This document shows positions 1 through 7,667 of a DNA stretch of 64,000 nt, piece after piece. Source of the DNA: Neobacillus bataviensis (GTDB taxonomy: Bacteria > Bacillota > Bacilli > Bacillales_B > DSM-18226); the NCBI RefSeq assembly GCF_019969725.1, contig NZ_JAHXYW010000003.1, positions 124,001-188,000 on the forward strand. Direction: 5' to 3'. A program made the position numbers and the translations under genes. A model generated the notes under the pieces. That model was not told where the DNA came from. It saw only the letters and a program-made list of their open reading frames with translations, and ran no database searches. The number at the start of each line of letters is the position of its first letter. Position 1 is the first letter of the stretch.

Positions 1-2091
1 CGCAGCACCTTGTACTGATAGACTTGGAATAAGTTTAAGCTCGTTTCGTATTGTTTGTGCCATTGTTTCTAGTGTTTGACTATCGGATCCCGTAAGATTA
101 ATTTTTAATTGGGAATCATCGCCTGCAATATTTTGATTTGAAACAGCGTAAACAGCTTTGCTTGACAATGCATTTAATTGATTTTGTAAACTCTTAATAA
201 AGTCATTTACATCCGTACTTTTCTTAACCTTTATGGATAAATTGGTAATATTCGGTTTCTGGAGCCATCCGCCTCCTGCATCAAAAACATCATCCGATTG
301 AGGAGTGAACGATGATCCGAGCCCTGAAGAAAATGACTCGACTTTAGGGTTCGTTTCCAATAAGGCTTCCAATCTTTTTACTTCTGCATCGACTTCGGTT
401 AAGGAAGTATTTTGAGGCATTTCGATTTGGACAGCGATTTGACCAGTTTTGGCTGTTGGCAAAAAATTCACTGGCAGGAAGGCAGCTCCCACCGACGTTA
501 ATAGAAATAATGAAACAAAGGTTAAGATCACTTTTTTCTTTCTTTCAAATACCCAATTAAGAATTTTTTGGGCGAAAGGCTCTAATTTATCATCGCCCGA
601 CATCGGTCTTCCCTTCCAAAACAGGTTGTAAAGTGAAGGAACAACCAAAATGGAAACGAATAGTGAGATTATTAAGGCAATCACCACAGACCAAGCAAAT
701 CCGGAAAAAGCCGAACTTACCATCCCGCCAATAAGCGCGATTGGAACATAGACGGCAACCGTAGTCGCAGTTGATGAAACAATGGCTGGAATCATTTCTC
801 TTACGGCCTGTGTCAGCGAGTGAACGCTGGTTTTCATGTTTGCCTCATGGACTTTCCGGTTCATATTATCAAGGATAACGATCGAGTCATCGACAACCCT
901 GCCCATGGCCACAATAAGTCCTGAAACAGTTAGAATATTGAGACTAATACCCATGATTTTTAATAAGCCAGTTGTTGCCAAAAGACAAATTGGCAGTGAA
1001 AGGACAATTAATAAGGTAGAACGGACTTTCCGGAAGAACAGAAATACACAAATCATTGAAAACAAGCAGCCTAATAAACCCTCTTTTATTAACCCTTTTA
1101 GAGATTCATTAACCTGGACTCCTTGATCAAATAAAATGGAAGCTTGAATATCTTTATTTTTCAATGCAGGAATATCTTTGATTTTACTCTTTATCCGATC
1201 AGATACATCTGTAATATTGGATGTTGAAGTCTTCAAAACATCTAATAGTACGCTTGGCCTCCCATCGGTTCTTGAGATAGTCTCCAGGTTAACTATGGAG
1301 TTTGAAATGCCTGCAACCTCTGAAAGTGGAACAGTTTTGCCTTCTCCGTTATGAATAGAAATCTTCAATAGATCTTGTTGATTTAATCCCCACCCAGAAA
1401 CTTGGACAGGAATAGATACCTGGTTGTTTGAAACCTTTCCCTCTAATCCAGTAATATAGTTTTCTTCAAGTGATTGTTTTACGTCATTAACGGTTAAACC
1501 AGCTCTCGTTAAATCTTCCAGACGAAGGTTAACGGCATATCCGGCTGTTCCACCACCGGATACTCGGACATCTTTAACTCCTGGCACAGTTTTTAATCGA
1601 TTGACGAAATCCACATGAATAGAGGTTCGGAGCATATTTTCTGAGATATTTTCAGAAGAACTCATCAGACTCATTCTTATAATGGGCATGGAATGTGTAC
1701 TAAGGCGGGTTACCAGCGGTTTATCTATGCCAGCAGGTAATTTGATATCAGCCAAAGCTTTTGTAACCTGTTCCTCCGCTTGTTCCATATTATAATTCAT
1801 AGGAAAGTTAAGACTGATCAATGATCCGCCATTAAATGAGTTTGTTTCTACATCTTGAAGACCATCCACGACACGTACAGCCTGTTGGATAGGTTCTGTA
1901 ATTGTTGCTTTTACTTGATCCGCCTGGTAATTATCTGCACGGACTGTTACCGACAGGGTTGAATTATTGATTTCTGGGAGGTAGTCTCTTTGTATTTGCC
2001 ATGCGGACATTCCACCCCACGCGAGTATAAGAACTATTAAAGTTAAAATAAGAATTCCGCGCTTCATCATTTCATTAATCAATCGTTTCAT
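1..2091 (-). CDS. swrC: RND-family multidrug/surfactin exporter SwrC (AcrB/MMPL type), 3' end outside window
   Basis: The reading frame is open from the ATG at 2091 to the left edge, about 697 codons, so the C-terminal part is missing. The translation begins MKRLINEMMKRGILILTLIV, followed by the AWGGMSAW and LPEINNSTL region typical of the first RND membrane helix and porter domain. Later come the RND signatures VVDDSIVILDNMNR and the block of helices around MGISLNILTVSGLIVAMGR. Known Bacillus homologues (SwrC/YerP) export surfactin and other amphiphiles using proton motive force. An in-frame TAA lies three codons upstream of the ATG, so no longer N-terminus is possible. No Shine-Dalgarno sequence sits at normal distance; the nearest is 5' of a hairpin (see the leader entry). 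Family assignment is firm; the substrate is inferred. Confidence 0.9.
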   Translation of the reverse strand, partial: MKRLINEMMKRGILILTLIVLILAWGGMSAWQIQRDYLPEINNSTLSVTVRADNYQADQVKATITEPIQQAVRVVDGLQDVETNSFNGGSLISLNFPMNYNMEQAEEQVTKALADIKLPAGIDKPLVTRLSTHSMPIIRMSLMSSSENISENMLRTSIHVDFVNRLKTVPGVKDVRVSGGGTAGYAVNLRLEDLTRAGLTVNDVKQSLEENYITGLEGKVSNNQVSIPVQVSGWGLNQQDLLKISIHNGEGKTVPLSEVAGISNSIVNLETISRTDGRPSVLLDVLKTSTSNITDVSDRIKSKIKDIPALKNKDIQASILFDQGVQVNESLKGLIKEGLLGCLFSMICVFLFFRKVRSTLLIVLSLPICLLATTGLLKIMGISLNILTVSGLIVAMGRVVDDSIVILDNMNRKVHEANMKTSVHSLTQAVREMIPAIVSSTATTVAVYVPIALIGGMVSSAFSGFAWSVVIALIISLFVSILVVPSLYNLFWKGRPMSGDDKLEPFAQKILNWVFERKKKVILTFVSLFLLTSVGAAFLPVNFLPTAKTGQIAVQIEMPQNTSLTEVDAEVKRLEALLETNPKVESFSSGLGSSFTPQSDDVFDAGGGWLQKPNITNLSIKVKKSTDVNDFIKSLQNQLNALSSKAVYAVSNQNIAGDDSQLKINLTGSDSQTLETMAQTIRNELKLIPSLSVQGAA

Positions 2092-2100
2092 GTCATTTTA

Positions 2101-2174
2101 TTCGGGCAATGAAGCCCGAAACCGCTCCCCCTTTTATTTATAACAATAGCTACCCTTACGGATAGCTATTGTTA
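2101..2174 (-). promoter_or_regulatory. swrC leader with two perfect inverted repeats
   Basis: Two hairpins lie directly upstream of swrC on its coding strand. The distal one has 12-bp arms (TAACAATAGCTA at 2141-2152 and its complement at 2163-2174). The proximal one has 7-bp arms (TTCGGGC at 2101-2107, GCCCGAA at 2114-2120) and ends only 9 bp before the ATG. The G-rich Shine-Dalgarno-like stretch lies between the two, more than 30 nt from the start unless the proximal hairpin folds and brings it nearer. The distal hairpin is followed by a T-rich stretch on the + strand, where no gene would use it. Role unknown; could be attenuator, terminator of the upstream fragment, or RNA switch. Confidence 0.45.
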
Positions 2175-2230
2175 TGTTACATTTTTTATTTTTCGCAGCA
2201 ATCCCCTATAAGAATAGTAGAATTAATCTA

Positions 2231-2497
2231 TTAGTCATTGTCAGTAGTAGTCGGAGCAAAGCTTTCAGGCTGTTTTTCGACCTCTTCTGGTGCAAGAGCT
2301 TTTTCCTCACCTGGGTATGGTTTATCAAAGCCTTCTGTCGCATACCAAACAGCATGATTTTGCATATTTGCGTTGATTTCATCTGGTACTGCATTTTTGC
2401 CGGTTAACTTATCTTTATTCTTGTTCGACCACTCTGTCCATTTTTTCGAAAGTTCCTTTGCTTCCGGTGTTATATTGGTTGTGTTGGTGACTTTAAA
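2231..2497 (-). pseudogene. Orphan C-terminal ORF fragment (88 codons, no start)
   Basis: After the TAG stop of the DedA gene the same frame stays open for 88 codons to a TAA at 2231. The predicted peptide is protein-like, with TPEAKELSKKWTEWSNKNKD, then NMQNHAVWYATEGFDKPYPG and an acidic tail ending TTTDND. No ATG, GTG or TTG occurs near its beginning; the only ATG would leave 39 residues. It therefore looks like the 3' remnant of a larger gene whose 5' part is lost, or a readthrough extension of the upstream gene. I vaguely associate the HAVWYATxG...PYPG pattern with C-termini of Bacillus surface phosphoesterase-type proteins, but cannot confirm this. Confidence 0.4.
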
Positions 2498-3778
2498 CTA
2501 TTGATTTTTTTTCAAAACAAGTCGAATCATTTCAAACAATAAGAAGTTAAAAAATATCCAGACACCCCCATAGACATATCCGCCAACAATATCGCTTGGA
2601 AGTATTTCGCTCGATGCTATCTTTGTTATGGTAAACCCCACTAATACGACTATCGTTACTATGGGGCCCATAATTGGAGTAATTGTGTTTTTCGGATGAC
2701 GGACAAGTAAAAATAAACATGTTCCATAAATAGTGATGGTTATCAACGAACTTATTTCAGGAAAATGATCAGAATGAATTTTACCTACGAATCCCATTGA
2801 TTGAAGCGTGGAAAAAATCTGTATGACTGATTCATGAAACAACCTCGCTCCTAAAATGGGAAAAATTAGTAGAAGAAACTCAAGCAGCCTGTTTTGCCCT
2901 TTTCTCCAAACCATGATGAGGGTTATTCCAATTATGGCACCGAGAGCATACGGAGATTGGAATAATTGAAATAGTCTCATCCATCTCATATAAATAGCTG
3001 CGTCAACCAAATATTCAGTGACATCATCAAACTGGCTAAACTCACCAAATAAATAGTCTTGAGCCATACCAAGCATCAATGTCACCATACCTATTAATAC
3101 TAGAGTAAGAAAAATGAGAAAGAGTTCTGTTTTTCTAATGGTTTTAAGATGATGAAGCAGCCGTTGTGTGAAGTGAATAAAAAAATCCTTAATTTGATTT
3201 TTATAAAACCGGTAGGCCAAATAACCTGCCAACAAGATTACAAAAACAATTATAAAGATAATAAAATATTTGCTTGCTGAATGATGGAAAGCCTGCCACC
3301 TTGGCCCCAATACTTTTCCTAAGGTAATAAAACAAAATCCCCACAAAAATGATCCAATATAAGCCGGCAGAATAAATTTTCGAAATGGCATTTTTGAGAT
3401 CCCCGAAATATAGCCCGTGAAATGCCTGATTCCCGGTATGAAATAAGCGAAAACTAACAATTTACTGCCTGAACGCTCGAACCAGACAGCTGTTTTTTTA
3501 TATCTTTCCGGTCCCATGTGGATATACTTTCCGTATTTTTCAATAAGTTTATATCCTCCTGCCCTCCCAATCCAATAGGTTACCGTAATGCCCGCACCGC
3601 CTGCAGAAAAGACCGTCAGGAGAGCCAGAATGTAATTCATTTTTCCTTGATATACAAAATAACCAGCATAGCTCATTAAAAACTCTCCTGAAATGGGCAG
3701 TGCCATAAGCTCCAGGAAAATTCCTATAAATAGAATCAGATAGCTGTGATGTTCAAATAAAGTGATTAAATGTGACAT
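2498..3778 (-). CDS. DedA/VTT-domain membrane protein fused to a PAP2-like domain lacking catalytic residues
   Basis: 426 residues, multi-pass membrane protein. Residues about 1-200 are a DedA (SNARE-associated/VTT) domain: the LELMALPISGEFLMSYAG start, the YWIGRAGGY segment, and the conserved GSKLLVFAYFIPGIRHFTGY block. Residues about 215-426 resemble the PAP2 lipid-phosphatase fold that follows DedA in known DedA-PAP2 fusions. Its catalytic motifs are replaced: PSGH becomes PEISS, and the SR...H...D motif becomes a segment without Ser-Arg or His before the retained PSDIVGGYVYGG. DedA proteins are linked to lipid (undecaprenyl-phosphate, PE) translocation and membrane homeostasis; the second half probably binds but does not hydrolyse a lipid phosphate. 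Start ATG is at 3778. Confidence 0.8.
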   Translation of the reverse strand: MSHLITLFEHHSYLILFIGIFLELMALPISGEFLMSYAGYFVYQGKMNYILALLTVFSAGGAGITVTYWIGRAGGYKLIEKYGKYIHMGPERYKKTAVWFERSGSKLLVFAYFIPGIRHFTGYISGISKMPFRKFILPAYIGSFLWGFCFITLGKVLGPRWQAFHHSASKYFIIFIIVFVILLAGYLAYRFYKNQIKDFFIHFTQRLLHHLKTIRKTELFLIFLTLVLIGMVTLMLGMAQDYLFGEFSQFDDVTEYLVDAAIYMRWMRLFQLFQSPYALGAIIGITLIMVWRKGQNRLLEFLLLIFPILGARLFHESVIQIFSTLQSMGFVGKIHSDHFPEISSLITITIYGTCLFLLVRHPKNTITPIMGPIVTIVVLVGFTITKIASSEILPSDIVGGYVYGGVWIFFNFLLFEMIRLVLKKNQ

Positions 3779-3960
3779 TTATATGCCTCCAAATTTAGAC
3801 CCGAAATAGAACTTAAATGGATTCTTCCACTAAGCCCCATTTAAAATGCTAGCACGAATTCTCCTTTCATTTTGCATCTTAATCAATTATTAATCTTTTA
3901 TTAAGGGAACATACAATCCCGTGTTATTTTTCGGCTCGTCTAATGCTGAAGTAAACTCCT

Positions 3961-3992
3961 CAAAATAAAAAATAGGGCTATTTCTAGCCCTA
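3961..3992 (-). terminator. Terminator of the PrsW-like gene
   Basis: Perfect 8-bp arms TAGGGCTA (3973-3980) and TAGCCCTA (3985-3992) with a 4-nt loop, followed on the minus strand by a T-rich run. It overlaps the stop codon of the gene. Confidence 0.75.
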
Positions 3993-5078
3993 GGGTGTTG
4001 GATCTAATGGACTTATTATTGCCCTCCCCTTCTTCTCAGCGATTTCCTTTAAGCCCATCCGAATCATCCGGAAAACGAGAATCCATGAGGCGGTCATCAA
4101 AACGATTTGTCCTACCGGAAAAATGCCCGGAATCGGTGCGTCCCATAAAGCATGCAGTAAAACGACGATAAAAAATATCCGGAGGAATTTTGCTTTTATA
4201 AACATGTTTAATTCAGGATGTTTATCCCCTTGTACCATGCAAAATGCGGCCCCTGTCAATGCAGCCCAAGCAACATGTCCGCCAGGGGCTAGAAAACTGC
4301 GCCAAAGGATGGTGGAATACAGGCTTGAAAAACTACCTGAAAGAAGTGCCCTTAGTGCATAACCAGCGGTTTCAAAAGCAGCGAAGCCGGCGCCAACCGC
4401 AGCACCTATCAGAAGTCCGTTAAGAATATATCTGTATTTAATGTTGCGCACGAACAGGATTACCGTCGCAACCTTTGCCAGTTCCTCGGCGATCCCAATT
4501 GTAATGGGATTGATGTTATGTTTTAAGATATTAAAAAAAACAAGGGCGACCAGCATCGATAGAATACCGCCGATAAACACCACGTAAATGACTCTATAAA
4601 AAGCAATATTCTGAGGTGCGTTCATTTCCCAGAAGAATATTAAAGTAGTAAATGGCACCGCAAAAGCACCTACGATAATAAGTCCTGGTAAGAAGTTCAT
4701 ATTTTTGAACAAGCTGACACCCAAAAACAATCCAAGGAAAGCAATGAGTGCAATGATGAAAACCCTCGTAAATAGCCAAGGTTTCGGCCATGTTTCCTTT
4801 ACTTCCTCTATTTTAGGAGTGGTAAGCGCTGTTCCAACGATGAAAAGCCGTTCAGCCTCAAGAATACTATGATTTCGGAACACACGTGAAAATATATTTT
4901 GAAATTTTGGTTCAACCGACCGTTCAAATTTGGGAACCATGTCGACATAATGGGCAAATTCATAGAAATAGCTGTTTTCGTCTTGGTTACCGTTTTCAGG
5001 GCGCATAAACTTTTCGCCGCAGTTTAAACAAAACTTTACCCCATCCGGATTAACATAAACACATCCCGGGCATTTCAT
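3990..5078 (-). CDS. PrsW-family intramembrane protease with N-terminal zinc ribbon
   Basis: 362 residues. The N-terminus has a zinc-ribbon (CPGC at 3-6 and CLNC at 17-20), then a soluble stretch to about residue 100 and some eight hydrophobic segments. The hallmark PrsW glutamate pair is present in GIAEELAKV (Glu198-Glu199). Two further conserved PrsW blocks follow, GAGFAAFETAGYA and PGGHVAWAALTGA, with a late HALWDAP histidine. PrsW in B. subtilis performs site-1 cleavage of anti-sigma factor RsiW; the target here is unknown and no sigma/anti-sigma pair is nearby, so I do not call this orthologous PrsW. The ATG at 5078 is preceded by a GGGGAG-type ribosome site. It lies downstream of hmp but is separated from it by a terminator. 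Confidence 0.85.
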   Translation of the reverse strand: MKCPGCVYVNPDGVKFCLNCGEKFMRPENGNQDENSYFYEFAHYVDMVPKFERSVEPKFQNIFSRVFRNHSILEAERLFIVGTALTTPKIEEVKETWPKPWLFTRVFIIALIAFLGLFLGVSLFKNMNFLPGLIIVGAFAVPFTTLIFFWEMNAPQNIAFYRVIYVVFIGGILSMLVALVFFNILKHNINPITIGIAEELAKVATVILFVRNIKYRYILNGLLIGAAVGAGFAAFETAGYALRALLSGSFSSLYSTILWRSFLAPGGHVAWAALTGAAFCMVQGDKHPELNMFIKAKFLRIFFIVVLLHALWDAPIPGIFPVGQIVLMTASWILVFRMIRMGLKEIAEKKGRAIISPLDPTP

Positions 5079-5190
5079 TTGCCTTCTCCCCTTCCATTAT
5101 TCAAATTTTCTAATCTTAAAAGTGCTAATAAATGTATGATTCCCTTTTGAAACCAATAATACCAATAGATTTTTTGCAAAATTTTATCAC

Positions 5191-5230
5191 AAAAAAGGCA
5201 GGAGGATTTGAATTCCTTCTGCCTTTTTGT
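5191..5230 (-). terminator. hmp terminator
   Basis: Arms AAAAAGGCAG and CTGCCTTTTT flank a short, nearly paired centre (GAGG/CCTT). It lies immediately after the hmp stop codon and has T-runs in both directions. Confidence 0.8.
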
Positions 5231-5231
5231 A

Positions 5232-6521
5232 TTAATCCAATTCATCCAATTTACCAAAAGAGCCAAAAAATTCGTAATGGATATGTTCTTCCGATACTCC
5301 CCACTGCTTTAACGCTTTATTTACTACTTTCATGAAAGGCTCTGGTCCGCAAAAATAAAAATCAGCTTCTTTAGACGGTAAAGTTTGTTGAAGCCATTCT
5401 AGATTAAAAAATCCTTCATTATCAAAGTTCCGCATTTCTTTATCTTCATCTGTTGGTTTCTCATAAATCACGAAGGATTTCAAATTTTTATATTCTGAAG
5501 CCATATCATTCACATGTGTTTTAAAAGCATGCAGCTTACTATTGAGGGATGCATGGATATAATAAATGTCCCGGTTTGGCTTTTCTTTTACAGTTGTATT
5601 TAACATCGACATCATCGGTGTTAAACCAACTCCACCGCTGATTAATACCAATGGCAGTGTTGACTCCATATTCAAATAAAAGTCACCTGCTGGTGCGGTA
5701 ATCGGAATAAATTCTCCTTCCTTTACATGATTGTGCAAATAGGTTGACACAATCCCTGCAGGAACATTTTCACTTTTTGTATCTTCCCGCTTTACGCTTA
5801 TTCGGTAATAATCTAAACCAGGACGATCTGACAGGCTATATTGCCGTAAATGGGTGTACGTTTCACCAGCAATCTCCATTTTAACGGTTATGTATTGCCC
5901 TGGTATAAAGCCGGCGATCTCTTTCCCATCTTTCGGTTTTAAGTAAAACGATGTAATAACGTCGCTTTCTTCCACCTTTTTATTGACGACGAAATCACGG
6001 AAACCAGCCCATCCACCGGGCATTGCTTCAGTGGTTTTGTACATTTTGTTTTCCATTCTGATGAAAACATCTGATATCACTCCATAAGCATCTGCCCAAG
6101 CATCAATAATTTCACTTGTGGCCGCATCCCCTAATATTTCTTTTATAGCTCCAAGAAGGTTTTCACCGACAATTGGATAATGCTCCGGTTTGATTTGCAA
6201 GCTTCTATGTTTTTCTCCGATTCTCTCTAATACGGGCATAATTTGACTAAAATCCTCAATGTTAGCCGCAGCCCCATAAACCGCATCTGCGAGAGCTTTC
6301 GGCTGGTGGCCTGTAATTTGGTGTGTTTGATTAAATATATTTAAAAGCTCTGGATGCTGCTTAAACATCCTCTTATAAAAAGCTTTCGTAATTGCTTCAC
6401 CGTGCTCTTTTACAACTGGCAATGTTGCTTTGATAATTTCGAGCTTTTGTGGGTCAAGGGCCTTAACTGTTTTTAAAACCTCTTGCCACGACTGCTTATC
6501 TTCTATTTTTGTAATGGACAT
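5232..6521 (-). CDS. hmp: Flavohaemoglobin, nitric oxide dioxygenase
   Basis: 429 residues, about 20 more than typical Hmp, the extra residues being N-terminal (MSITKIEDKQSWQEV). The globin domain (about 20-155) contains ATLPVVKEHGEAIT and the proximal-haem segment GEKHRSLQI. The FAD domain has RQYSLSDRPG and the NAD-binding domain has LISGGVGLTPMMSML and YFCGPEPFM. The enzyme converts NO and O2 to nitrate at the expense of NAD(P)H in the cytoplasm. The chosen ATG has a strong AAAGGGGG ribosome site 10 nt upstream, so the extension seems real. It sits next to a deleted nitrate-respiration locus, suggesting it now handles exogenous or host NO rather than NO from its own nitrate reduction (inference). 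Confidence 0.95.
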   Translation of the reverse strand: MSITKIEDKQSWQEVLKTVKALDPQKLEIIKATLPVVKEHGEAITKAFYKRMFKQHPELLNIFNQTHQITGHQPKALADAVYGAAANIEDFSQIMPVLERIGEKHRSLQIKPEHYPIVGENLLGAIKEILGDAATSEIIDAWADAYGVISDVFIRMENKMYKTTEAMPGGWAGFRDFVVNKKVEESDVITSFYLKPKDGKEIAGFIPGQYITVKMEIAGETYTHLRQYSLSDRPGLDYYRISVKREDTKSENVPAGIVSTYLHNHVKEGEFIPITAPAGDFYLNMESTLPLVLISGGVGLTPMMSMLNTTVKEKPNRDIYYIHASLNSKLHAFKTHVNDMASEYKNLKSFVIYEKPTDEDKEMRNFDNEGFFNLEWLQQTLPSKEADFYFCGPEPFMKVVNKALKQWGVSEEHIHYEFFGSFGKLDELD

Positions 6522-6625
6522 CCTTTTAAAACCCCCTTTATTCTACAAAATTTATTTTCTCTATAATGTGGAGTTCTAAATAAGGTATTTTTTGTTAGAG
6601 TATTTGAAAAAGATGTGAGATCGGA

Positions 6626-6979
6626 AAGGTTTCCAATTAAAATCCTAGAAATGTCGTTAGTTTCGAAAATTATGTAGTAAGTGAACGGAAAGAGGTCATA
6701 AGTAGCGAAAAAGATGTTGTAAATCTTCTTGAATTGGAGGATTTACCAATTAATATCCAGTAAATGTCGTAAGTTTCGAAAATTATGTAGTAAGTGAACG
6801 AAAAGAGGTCATAAGTAGCGAAAAAGATGTATTAAATCTTCTTGAATTTGGGGATTTACCAATTAATATCCAGAAAGTGTCCTAAGTTTAGAAAATCATG
6901 TAGTAATCGAGAGGAAAGAGGTCATAAGTAGGGAAAAAAAAGTGTAGTAAGTCTCAAAAAATTTGCCATAAGTATCGAA
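6626..6979. repeat. 113-bp tandem repeat array I with 21-bp phased GTnnTAA boxes
   Basis: About three imperfect copies of a 113-bp unit fill the gap between hmp and the nar remnant. Each unit holds four boxes of the form GT(C/A/T)(G/A)TAAGT or close variants, starting at 6653, 6674, 6695, 6716; 6766, 6787, 6808, 6829; and 6879, 6900, 6921, 6944, 6965. Spacing within a unit is 21 bp, with 50 bp between groups (one 23-bp step in the last, degenerate unit). Boxes are followed by GAAAA-rich stretches. The 50-bp spacer carries TTTACCAATTAATATCCAG-like sequence. 113 is not a multiple of three and no ORF crosses it. The same unit recurs at 57.1-57.5 kb. Confidence 0.9.
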
Positions 6980-6996
6980 GGATATGATAAATAAGA

Positions 6997-7023
6997 AAAT
7001 AGAGGAGGTTTCCCCCTCTATCT
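6997..7023 (-). terminator. Hairpin at the end of the nar remnant
   Basis: Arms ATAGAGG (6999-7005) and CCTCTAT (7015-7021) with additional GG/CC pairing inside. The position immediately after the 'narI stop codon fits a former nar operon terminator. T-rich on either side. Confidence 0.55.
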
Positions 7024-7033
7024 ACTATTTTTT

Positions 7034-7160
7034 TTAACCGGTTTTTGAGCGGTACTGCTGCGGAGAGCGTGTTGAATAACGCAGTGGAAAACTAAACATA
7101 TTCACAAGATGGGTAAACGGAATTGCAGCAAATAAGATAAACGAGAAAAATATTTTGGTA
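7034..7160 (-). pseudogene. narI: 3' remnant of narI (respiratory nitrate reductase gamma subunit)
   Basis: In the frame different from the adjacent narK remnant, the minus strand encodes TKIFFSFILFAAIPFTHLV, then NMFSFPLRYSTRSPQQYRSK and a TAA at 7034. NarI proteins end with the pattern F...LF..PF(T/S)RLVH..S.P..Y..R, seen here as AAIPFTHLVNMFSFPLRY. Only the last ~40 residues remain; the haem-b-binding helices, and narG, narH and narJ that precede narI in known operons, are absent. Assignment rests on that C-terminal pattern and on the narK fragment it is fused to. Confidence 0.7.
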
Positions 7161-7512
7161 ATGAAGTGACTCCGATTGAAAAGACAGCTCCCCCCATTCC
7201 AAGGACTAAGCCGCCAATGATCAAATCCACCTTAGAATTTGCCATACTTATATAATAGAGGGGGAAAATTAAAATGATAAAACTGATGAAAAAGATGATT
7301 CTTGCGCCAAAGCGGTTTGTCCAGTATCCCAAAAGGACACAAATAAGCGAACCTAATATTACGGGAACGGCTGTAACCAAGGCGATTTCATTAGGTGAGA
7401 GCGATATTTCTTTTTTTATATGGGGCATTAAGGATGAAATGATTGCCCAGACCATAAATCCAACCACAAGGCTTAGAGATTGAAGTAGCAGTTGCAATTT
7501 TTTTAAATTCAT
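7145..7512 (-). pseudogene. narK: Truncated narK (nitrate/nitrite transporter), 5' part only
   Basis: The best start is the ATG at 7512, preceded by AAAGGAG at good distance; a longer upstream frame exists but is not needed. The product begins MNLKKLQLLLQSLSLVVGF and continues with MFS/NarK signatures ISSLMPHIKKEISLS, TNRFGARIIFFISF and GGLVLGMGGAVFSIGVTSLP. After PKYFS the NarK sequence stops and the ORF drifts into foreign sequence ending at 7102, about 137 residues instead of roughly 390. The break is where narI sequence begins in another frame, so this is a deletion fusion, not simple decay. Confidence 0.85.
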
Positions 7513-7627
7513 AGTCCATTTTCTCCTTTCAATAGGGATGAAAATATTTATGTAATTTCTTTTTAGTTTACGATACTCGCTGTGATTCAAATCCTTTTTT
7601 CAAAAATTCGACCTTGCTATTTTGTAT

Positions 7628-7665
7628 CAAAAAAAAGAGAACCCTCTTTTAGGATTCCCTTTTCA
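7628..7665 (-). terminator. Terminator of the amidohydrolase-symporter operon
   Basis: Imperfect hairpin AAAAGGGAATCCT / AGGGTTCTCTTTT on the minus strand followed by a run of T, 3 bp after the symporter stop codon. Confidence 0.75.
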
Positions 7666-7667
7666 CG

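Noticed and set aside
449..1126. Two + strand ORFs of 60 and 96 residues
   Set aside because: Antisense shadows of swrC.
2206..2394. 62-residue minus-strand ORF and 77-residue + strand ORF at 2174-2407
   Set aside because: They overlap in other frames the startless protein-like fragment at 2231-2497; neither has a ribosome site.
6626..6979. CRISPR array
   Set aside because: Units are 113 bp, contiguous and contain no unique spacers; no cas genes nearby.
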